From positions 1 to 6,266 of the forward strand of contig PKTV01000078.1 in the NCBI GenBank assembly GCA_002868985.1: DNA of 6,266 nt, read 5' to 3'. Origin of the DNA: Desulfobacteraceae bacterium (GTDB lineage: Bacteria > Desulfobacterota > Desulfobacteria > Desulfobacterales > UBA11574). The notes below the pieces were generated by a model. It did no database searches. It was not told the origin of the DNA and saw only the letters and a list, made by a program, of their open reading frames with translations. Both the position numbers and the translations under genes were made by a program. Of this stretch, positions 1 through 4,244 are shown one piece after another. The first letter of the stretch is position 1. The number at the start of each line of letters is the position of its first letter.

Positions 1-488
1 ATATCTTCGATTTGGTCCATAAAGGCACCGGAACGAATAATCCCATAGCGGAAGCTGTCCTTTTGACCGATTTGACATCGGATTCGGTATATCGCCTTTT
101 GGAAAGTGGCCCGATTCGCATTCTTACCAAACAGGGATGCAACCCGCTTGGCTTCAGCATCAGACACAAAAGGATTTTGAGCCAATTTTTTTAAAATAGT
201 TTTGTATTTACCCCTGGCTTTTTGAATCCGCTTTTCGTTGATTGTTTTTGCGCCGATTTTAAGTTCGACCACCTCGTAGATAATATTCAAATTTTGGCTG
301 TCATGGAGAACGCCTTGGGCTGTTGAGTACTCTGAGTAAACCTTGGTCCAGAATTTTATATTTGGTTCTATACTGGGATAAACAGGAAAGGATGTGGTGT
401 CACCATAAAGAGCAGCGGGGGACAAAAAGTAGCTAAACAAGAATAAAAGGAACATGCAGAATTTCAGGTGCATTTTTTTCATAACCAT
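1..488 (-). CDS. MltD-like lytic murein transglycosylase, N-terminal part (gene runs off the window)
   Basis: The minus strand is open for 162 codons from 488 to the window edge. The start reads MVMKKMHLKF, followed by a hydrophobic run (about residues 10-26) and a small-residue stretch SPAALYG, which fits a Sec signal peptide and export to the periplasm. The mature part begins FPVYPSIEPNIKFWTKVY and reaches GQKDSFRYGIIRSGAF near residues 141-156. This pattern is what I know from the region just before the SLT catalytic domain in MltD-type lytic transglycosylases of deltaproteobacteria, which cleave the glycan strands of peptidoglycan. The catalytic glutamate domain and any LysM repeats would lie beyond position 1 and are not visible. 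Three ATGs are possible (488, 482, 473). A GGAG lies 4 bases before 488 and 10 before 482, so either could serve. The gene follows htpX on the same strand after a 254-base gap. Family assignment is fairly good; substrate is inferred. Confidence 0.75.
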   Translation of the reverse strand, partial: MVMKKMHLKFCMFLLFLFSYFLSPAALYGDTTSFPVYPSIEPNIKFWTKVYSEYSTAQGVLHDSQNLNIIYEVVELKIGAKTINEKRIQKARGKYKTILKKLAQNPFVSDAEAKRVASLFGKNANRATFQKAIYRIRCQIGQKDSFRYGIIRSGAFMDQIED

Positions 489-742
489 ATATCTCCATTT
501 TACCCATGCCTCAAAAAGTTCAAAACATGAGTAGCTAAAAAAGTGCAAGAATCATGCGAGGTAAAGCATTTTTTCTTCTGGAGATGAGCAAAATATCAAG
601 ATATCAATGAATTATATGATAGAAAAAATATAGAAACTATATCGGGTGACAATAATTGGCAATGATATGGCCATTATTGGGCAGGTTAAACATGTGATTA
701 GAAGACTAAAAATGCGAGGAATCACAAAGTTTTAATTTAAGA
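489..742. other. Intergenic spacer between htpX and the transglycosylase gene
   Basis: This 254-base spacer separates two minus-strand genes and has no credible ORF. No hairpin followed by a T-run is visible after the htpX stop. The nearest candidate is GTGATT pairing with AATCAC at 693-724, whose loop of about 20 bases is too long to call a terminator. Read-through from htpX into the downstream gene is therefore possible. A direct repeat ATATCAA-g-ATATCAA lies at 593-607, beside the candidate promoter dyads. Confidence 0.5.
602..642 (-). promoter_or_regulatory. Possible promoter with dyads upstream of the transglycosylase gene
   Basis: A perfect TATAAT is present on the minus strand at 611-616, about 120 bases upstream of the transglycosylase start. 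The -35 position at 17-bp spacing reads TAGTTT, which is poor. The -10 box sits inside an imperfect palindrome, TATCA-N3-AATT-N3-TGATA (602-621). A perfect dyad, ATATAG-AAA-CTATAT (628-642), covers the -35 zone. A weak -35 with dyads over both boxes would suit an activated or repressed promoter, but the DNA here is AT-rich and chance matches are expected. Confidence 0.3.
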
Positions 743-1660
743 TTATCTGGAAAGACGATCCCAAAACGCTTTGCCCTGGTCCAGATCCATACCTCCACCA
801 TGACCTGAATCGTCTTTCGGCGCTTGAAAGCCCCTTAGTTTAGCAATTCGATCGTTTAAGGGCGGATGGGTTGAGAACAGGCTCATCATTTTTCGACCGG
901 AAAGGGGATTCACGATGAACATGTGGGCTGTGGATGGATTGGCATCCATGGGACGTTTGGCGGAGTAGGCGCCCAGCTTTTCCAGTGCACTGGCCAACCC
1001 TTCGTTATTTTGAGCAAAACGTGCACCCGAAGCATCTGCCATGTATTCCCGGGATCGGGATATGGCTGTTTGTATGAGAACGGCCGCAATGGGGGCAAGG
1101 ATAGACATGATAATCAGTCCAAAACCGCCCATACCTTCATTATCGTCGCTTCCACCTCCAAAAATAGCCGACCACCGGGCAATGCTCGCCAGCATCATAA
1201 TGGCGCCGGCCATGGTTGCAGCAATTGAACCGATGAGGATATCCCGGTTTTTGACATGGGCCAGCTCATGCGCCAGAACGCCGGCAAGCTCATCTCGATT
1301 CATGATCTTGAGCAACCCCTCTGTTACCGCTACAACGGCATTTTCCGGGTTTCTGCCGGTTGCAAATGCATTGGGAGATTCCTGGGGGATGATGTAGACT
1401 CTGGGTGTGGGAAGACCGGCCCTGTTGGCAAGGTCCTGGACCAGGCCATAAATTTCCGGTGCCTGGCCGGGAGTTGCTTCACGGGCCTTGTACATGCGAA
1501 GAACAATTTTGTCAGAATACCAGTAGCTGAAAAAGTTCATGCCTGCTGCGAAGAAAAACGCAATAATCAATCCCTGGCGTCCTCCCAGCAGGTGTCCGAT
1601 AAACATGAAAAATACCATCATCAATGTCAGTAAAACTGTTGTTCTAATCTGATTTCCCAT
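743..1660 (-). CDS. htpX: HtpX, inner-membrane zinc metalloprotease (peptidase family M48)
   Basis: Complete 305-residue protein, close to the usual length for HtpX. The zinc site HELAH is at residues 131-135 ([13 protein letters not shown]), and the third zinc ligand is probably E205 in [15 protein letters not shown] (97-102) and the C-terminal STHPP (263-267) are further family marks. Hydrophobic segments lie at about 8-25, 29-46, 141-162 and 180-200, giving the expected N-terminal hairpin and the pair around the catalytic site, with the protease domain facing the cytoplasm. HtpX removes misfolded membrane proteins alongside FtsH; this role comes from the family, not from this sequence. The ATG at 1660 is preceded by GAGG seven bases upstream, so the start is secure. 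The C-terminal tail has a Gly/His-rich patch (DSGHGGGMD) and ends in AFWDRLSR. The gene stands alone, transcribed away from the thiolase, with a lytic transglycosylase gene next on the same strand. A promoter with an overlapping inverted repeat lies about 130 bases upstream. Confidence 0.96.
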   Translation of the reverse strand: MGNQIRTTVLLTLMMVFFMFIGHLLGGRQGLIIAFFFAAGMNFFSYWYSDKIVLRMYKAREATPGQAPEIYGLVQDLANRAGLPTPRVYIIPQESPNAFATGRNPENAVVAVTEGLLKIMNRDELAGVLAHELAHVKNRDILIGSIAATMAGAIMMLASIARWSAIFGGGSDDNEGMGGFGLIIMSILAPIAAVLIQTAISRSREYMADASGARFAQNNEGLASALEKLGAYSAKRPMDANPSTAHMFIVNPLSGRKMMSLFSTHPPLNDRIAKLRGFQAPKDDSGHGGGMDLDQGKAFWDRLSR

Positions 1661-1793
1661 CGGATAACCTCATGTTGTGTTCAGGTATGTTTAGATAATG
1701 GATTATGAACAATTTTAAAAGATAAAAAATTTATACTAATAAATTAAGAAATAACATATAACATACAGTTAAAACATAATATAAATTCATTTA

Positions 1794-1822
1794 AATATAA
1801 AATATAATCTGCAGCATGTCAA
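1794..1822 (-). promoter_or_regulatory. Probable sigma70-type promoter of htpX
   Basis: On the minus strand TTGACA (1817-1822) is a perfect -35 box. After exactly 17 bases comes TATATT (1794-1799), five of six matches to the -10 consensus. Transcription would start near 1787, leaving a very AT-rich leader of about 125 bases before the htpX ATG. It is the best promoter match I found in the window and faces the right way. No sigma32-type motif was evident, although HtpX is heat- or envelope-stress regulated in other bacteria. Confidence 0.6.
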
Positions 1823-1838
1823 CCGTTCAACTGACATG
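1815..1838. promoter_or_regulatory. Inverted repeat overlapping the htpX -35 box, candidate operator
   Basis: CATGTCA (1815-1821) and TGACATG (1832-1838) form a perfect 7-bp dyad with a 10-base spacer. The left half overlaps the -35 hexamer of the htpX promoter. On the minus strand the same stretch also contains a direct repeat, TTGAacggTTGA. The position suits a repressor or an activator contacting RNA polymerase. I do not recognise the regulator; it is not the CpxR GTAAA-N5-GTAAA box. Confidence 0.45.
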
Positions 1839-1957
1839 AATTTACCAAATATAACTCTATTTTTCAAAAATTCAAGTAAAGAAAGTTGCCGGTATATGAC
1901 AACCTATTTTAAAGATTGTTTCACCGAGCCCGGTCAACTTTACAGGGGGTAAGTTTT

Positions 1958-2008
1958 ATGGTAGATTTCAATGAAATAATCGTTCGAAAGAAAAATAAGG
2001 TATTTTGA
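1958..2008 (+). CDS. Orphan 16-codon ORF with a strong ribosome binding site, possible gene remnant
   Basis: ATG at 1958 opens MVDFNEIIVRKKNKVF and stops at TGA 2006-2008. AGGGGG lies about eight bases upstream, a stronger ribosome binding site than several of the full genes here have. The ORF ends 11 bases before the left edge of the foldback element. It may be the 5' stub of a gene disrupted or deleted around the insertion, or a tiny leader peptide. I do not recognise the peptide. Confidence 0.22.
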   Translation: MVDFNEIIVRKKNKVF

Positions 2009-2019
2009 CCCTGCGTTAT

Positions 2020-2188
2020 GAGACCTTTGAAAAATATTCAATTTTGTCTAAGGTCAAGGAAGGCGAAAATTTTAACCACCCCGATGAAAAACCCATCGGG
2101 ACAGGCATCCATACATTGTGTATTTTGAGGATTAAAATTTGAGCCTGACACAGGAATTGGGCAAAAAGGGGCATTTTCCAAAGGTCTC
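2020..2188. mobile_element. MITE-like foldback element, 169 bp, with terminal inverted repeats
   Basis: GAGACCTTTGAAAAAT (2020-2035) and the reverse complement of 2173-2188 (GAGACCTTTGGAAAAT) match at 15 of 16 bases. Inside, AAATTTTAA (2067-2075) pairs perfectly with TTAAAATTT (2132-2140), each arm 47-48 bases from its own end, so the element is a long imperfect palindrome. A further hairpin CCCGATG-N7-CATCGGG lies at 2080-2100. There is no transposase ORF. The flanks GTTAT (2015-2019) and GCTAT (2189-2193) agree at four of five bases, perhaps a decayed target duplication. I read it as a non-autonomous derivative of a DDE-type insertion sequence whose ends start GAGACCTTTG; the parent family is not established from this window. 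Confidence 0.62.
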
Positions 2189-2255
2189 GCTATACCAGCC
2201 CCGTTTCACTCAGCGGTCTGTTCTCAAGTATCGGCCCGGCCACGTCAAAAAGACC

Positions 2256-2283
2256 TTTACATCATCTGCATAAAAATTATGAA
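2256..2283 (+). promoter_or_regulatory. Weak candidate promoter for the thiolase gene
   Basis: TTTACA (2256-2261, five of six to TTGACA) is followed after 16 bases by TATGAA (2278-2283, four of six to TATAAT). Transcription would start near 2290, about 54 bases before the ATG. It is the best match between the foldback element and the gene, but it is not strong. Confidence 0.28.
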
Positions 2284-2343
2284 AAGACGACATAGGCGGG
2301 TGACATTTTGTGCCCCGGATTATCTTAAAAAAAGGAAAAAACC

Positions 2344-3594
2344 ATGAAAGACGTAGTCATTGTATCTGCCTGCCGGACGCCCATCGGCACCTTTGGCGGC
2401 ACCCTTTGCCACAGCAATGCCGCAGAACTGGCAAGTGTATCCATGAAGGAAGCCGTTAAACGGGCTGGAATCGACCCTTCAATTATAGATGACGTACGTT
2501 ATGGGTGCTGTATGGAGCCCAGCGATGCCTTAAACGTGGCCCGGGTCGGCGCTTTGTTGGCCGGGATACCGCATACCGTCCCGGCCGTTACCCTCAACCG
2601 TGTGTGTATCTCCGGCATGGAGGCCGTTATTTCGGGTATGGCAATGATCCAGGCCGGAATGGCCGATGTTGTCCTTGCCGGCGGAGTCGAACACATGTCC
2701 GGAGTACCCTATACGGTTCCCGGGGCCAGATGGGGGTGCCGTCTGCAGGACCAGATTTTTGTGGATGCCATGATCCATGCGCTTCATAGCGGGTCTCATA
2801 TCATCCCCCTTGCCGACGATGGACCGCTGAATACAGCGGAACCTCCGGCCGCGCTTTTTTTGGACAAGCCCTATATTATGGGGGTTACCGCCGAATTCGT
2901 TGCGCATCATCTGGGTATCGGCAGAAAAGAGATGGATGAAGTGGCCCTGAGAAGCCACAATAATGCCGAGCGGGCAACTATGGACGGATCGTTTAAGGCC
3001 GAGATCGTACCGGTCGAAGTGCCCCGGAAAAAAAAGGAACCGCTGATTTTTGAAAAAGATGAACATTTCAGACCCGGCCTGACCCTGGACCAGCTTGAAA
3101 AGCTTCCACCGGCATTTCTTCCCGAAAACGGTACCGTAACCGTCGGAAATTCCAGTGGTATCAATGATGGTGCTTCGGGCATGGTGATCATGTCTGCAGA
3201 AAAAGCAAGGGCGTTGAAGATCACACCCATGGCCAGAATACGGGCCGTGGGCAAGGGGGCCTGCCATCCTTCGGTCATGGGGCTTTCACCGGTTCCTGCA
3301 GTTAAGAATCTGTTTAAAAACAGCGGACTGAAGATGAACGATTTCGAGCTCATCGAAGTGAATGAAGCATTTGCTGCACAATATATCGGATGTGAGCAGG
3401 AATTGGGCTTCAAGAGAGAGATCACCAATGTCAACGGGTCGGGCATCGGTCTGGGACACCCGGTGGGATCAACCGGATGCAGAATTATGGTGACGTTATT
3501 GTATGCCATGAAGCATCGGGGCAAAAATCTGGGACTGGCCACCCTTTGCGGCGGCGGGGGTGTTTCCATGGCATGTGTCCTTGAAATGGTGTAG
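2344..3594 (+). CDS. Thiolase (acetyl-CoA C-acyltransferase family)
   Basis: Complete 416-residue thiolase. These enzymes either condense two acyl-CoAs to a 3-ketoacyl-CoA or cleave one with CoA. All catalytic elements are present: nucleophile Cys88 in LNRVCISGMEAV, the NEAF motif at 340-343, the base His372 in GLGHPVGSTG and the second Cys402 in LCGGGG. GNSSGINDGAS (268-278) is the usual CoA-site loop. At about 416 residues it is longer than the roughly 390 of typical acetoacetyl-CoA thiolases. The extra length lies mostly between MSGVPYTVPGARWG and MGVTAEF (about residues 145-175). The start is clear: ATG at 2344 with GGA about eight bases upstream, leading straight into MKDVVIVSACRTPIG. 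In a sulfate reducer this could serve fatty or aromatic acid beta-oxidation or acetoacetyl-CoA turnover. No pathway neighbour is in the window, so the natural acyl chain is unknown. It appears to be monocistronic. Confidence 0.93.
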   Translation: MKDVVIVSACRTPIGTFGGTLCHSNAAELASVSMKEAVKRAGIDPSIIDDVRYGCCMEPSDALNVARVGALLAGIPHTVPAVTLNRVCISGMEAVISGMAMIQAGMADVVLAGGVEHMSGVPYTVPGARWGCRLQDQIFVDAMIHALHSGSHIIPLADDGPLNTAEPPAALFLDKPYIMGVTAEFVAHHLGIGRKEMDEVALRSHNNAERATMDGSFKAEIVPVEVPRKKKEPLIFEKDEHFRPGLTLDQLEKLPPAFLPENGTVTVGNSSGINDGASGMVIMSAEKARALKITPMARIRAVGKGACHPSVMGLSPVPAVKNLFKNSGLKMNDFELIEVNEAFAAQYIGCEQELGFKREITNVNGSGIGLGHPVGSTGCRIMVTLLYAMKHRGKNLGLATLCGGGGVSMACVLEMV

Positions 3595-3636
3595 ACGATG
3601 TTACCCGGAACTAATTACAAGCGGTTTCAAAACCTC

Positions 3637-3765
3637 TCATTCAATAAAATTCACTTGAAAAAGATTTATCCAAGTGACATCGAATAAGGCTTCGGCCTTC
3701 GGCTCCGCTTACAGCACGGAGGAGAGAGCAGGATTCAAGGGTGAGAAAAATGAGTTTGTGTTCAT
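3637..3765 (-). pseudogene. Short minus-strand frame interrupted by one stop codon
   Basis: From ATG 3765 the minus strand reads MNTNSFFSPLNPALSSVL, then TAA (3709-3711), and continues in the same frame as AEPKAEALFDVTWINLFQ and a few more residues to a TGA at 3637-3639. Read through the TAA this gives 42 positions of protein-like sequence. One base change (TAA to CAA or GAA) would restore it. No good ribosome binding site precedes the ATG, and another in-frame TGA lies two codons upstream. I have an unverified impression that similar strings recur as short hypothetical proteins in Desulfobacteraceae genomes, so this may be a copy of a dispersed repeat, not a gene. Function unknown. Confidence 0.3.
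3651..3699. other. Two adjacent hairpins downstream of the thiolase gene
   Basis: TCACTTG (3651-3657) pairs perfectly with CAAGTGA (3671-3677) across a 13-base loop. Eight bases later AAGGC-TTCG-GCCTT (3686-3699) forms a five-pair stem with the very stable UUCG tetraloop. Neither is followed by a T-run on either strand, so these are not standard intrinsic terminators. They could still end or protect the thiolase transcript, or be parts of a dispersed repeat, since they lie inside the broken minus-strand frame at 3637-3765. Confidence 0.4.
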
Positions 3766-3851
3766 AATTCAACATATCCACGCCTTCATAAAAAAAATAA
3801 AACACCCAAAAAAACGGAATGATAAAACAAAATTTCCGAAACTAACTTTTT

Positions 3852-3878
3852 ATAACAGGTATTTTAGATACCCGTTAT
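3852..3878. repeat. Stem-loop with 11-bp arms in the thiolase to HEAT spacer
   Basis: ATAACAGGTAT (3852-3862) and ATACCCGTTAT (3868-3878) pair at ten of eleven positions across a five-base loop. No T-run follows closely on the plus strand, and none follows on the minus strand, so I do not call it a terminator. It lies between the two broken minus-strand frames and could be a repeat boundary or an RNA structure. Confidence 0.45.
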
Positions 3879-3918
3879 GTACCGAAGAAATCTGGGTTGT
3901 TTATTTTTGATAAAGAAA

Positions 3919-4109
3919 TTAGATTACTTTCATTATTTGGGTTAATGCCATTGATTTCGTGCTTCGAATGTGCAGATGCACAATCACTGCGAATACGCCG
4001 AAGTTCTCCAATCCCTCCAATAACGGTGTTTCTGAAGGATCCGTGGGTCCATTTTTTTTAAGCCTAATTGTAGTTTCCTTTTGTCCAGTTTATGGGGTTT
4101 CCGTTTCAT
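3919..4109 (-). pseudogene. Frameshifted small ORF, repaired by one extra A in an A8 run
   Basis: From ATG 4109 one minus-strand frame reads MKRKPHKLDKRKLQLGLKK and reaches a run of eight A's (plus strand 4052-4059, as T's). After the run a different frame continues as NGPTDPSETPLLEGLENF, then GVFAVIVHLHIRSTKSM and a few more residues to TAA (3919-3921). Adding one A joins both parts into one 63-residue protein; without it the first frame ends at a TGA near 3985. The joined protein has a basic N-terminus and a hydrophobic beta-like patch. It could be a pseudogene, a sequencing error in the homopolymer, or a gene using polymerase slippage. No convincing ribosome binding site precedes the ATG (GGGA directly abuts it), so the true start may lie upstream. 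I do not recognise the family. Confidence 0.3.
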
Positions 4110-4229
4110 TCCCAAAAACCAAAGAGAATTCAGGCGAAGGCGAACAAAGAATATTTTATAAAAACAATGTAATATCCGATAACAAGAATAGATGCTCTGT
4201 ATCTTGTTCAAGTTTGGCACTCTTAATAT

Positions 4230-4235
4230 TATAAT
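4230..4235 (+). promoter_or_regulatory. Consensus -10 box just upstream of the HEAT-repeat gene
   Basis: TATAAT occurs at 4230-4235. At 17-bp spacing the -35 position reads TTCAAG, only three of six; TTGTTC lies at a 20-bp spacing. Transcription from here would start near 4242, about three bases before the GTG start, giving an essentially leaderless message. TTGGCAC at 4214-4220 resembles a sigma54 -24 element but lacks the -12 GC. Confidence 0.3.
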
Positions 4236-4244
4236 GAGAAACCA

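Larger units (their letters stand above)
1661..2343. other. Divergent spacer between htpX and the thiolase gene
   Basis: This 683-base region holds the htpX promoter and dyad, an extremely AT-rich stretch (about 1735-1810) forming the htpX leader, a 16-codon orphan ORF (1958-2008), a 169-bp foldback element (2020-2188) and a weak candidate promoter for the thiolase (2256-2283). Directly after the foldback element, 2191-2295 can be read on the plus strand as about 34 protein-like codons (for example SLSGLFSSIGPATSKRP) ending in TAG. That might be the tail of a lost gene, but I cannot name it. Confidence 0.55.
3595..4244. other. Gene-free spacer between the thiolase and HEAT-repeat genes
   Basis: About 650 bases with no intact gene. 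They contain paired hairpins just after the thiolase, two broken minus-strand frames (3637-3765 and 3919-4109), an 11-bp stem-loop (3852-3878), and a perfect small palindrome TGTGCA-GA-TGCACA (3969-3982) within the second broken frame. Base composition is visibly more AT-rich than the flanking genes, especially around 3780-3960 and 4140-4235. The longer frames here on the plus strand have unlikely compositions and no ribosome binding sites, and I do not treat them as genes. Confidence 0.55.

Noticed and set aside
12..194. Plus-strand 60-codon frame
   Set aside because: It lies antisense to the clear transglycosylase N-terminus, which has a signal peptide and family-like sequence; no ribosome binding site.
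2530..3267. Long minus-strand frame of 245 codons inside the thiolase gene
   Set aside because: Shadow of the thiolase CDS, which has all catalytic motifs; the antisense composition (Cys/His/Arg-rich) is unlike a real protein.
3598..3687. Plus-strand ORF MLPGTNYKRFQNLSFNKI... (29 codons) starting three bases after the thiolase stop
   Set aside because: The peptide looks plausible, but it has no ribosome binding site, ends inside the UUCG hairpin and overlaps in antisense the more convincing broken minus-strand frame. Coding status cannot be supported.
3651..3699. Intrinsic terminator of the thiolase gene
   Set aside because: The hairpins are real, but no T-run follows either stem on the plus strand, so they are listed as hairpins only.
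3674..3910. Plus-strand 78-codon frame
   Set aside because: Low-complexity Lys-rich sequence over AT-rich DNA, no ribosome binding site, and it covers two hairpins and the decayed region.
4214..4229. TTGGCAC as a sigma54 promoter for the HEAT-repeat gene
   Set aside because: The -24 element is good but the required GC at the -12 position is absent (the bases are AT).
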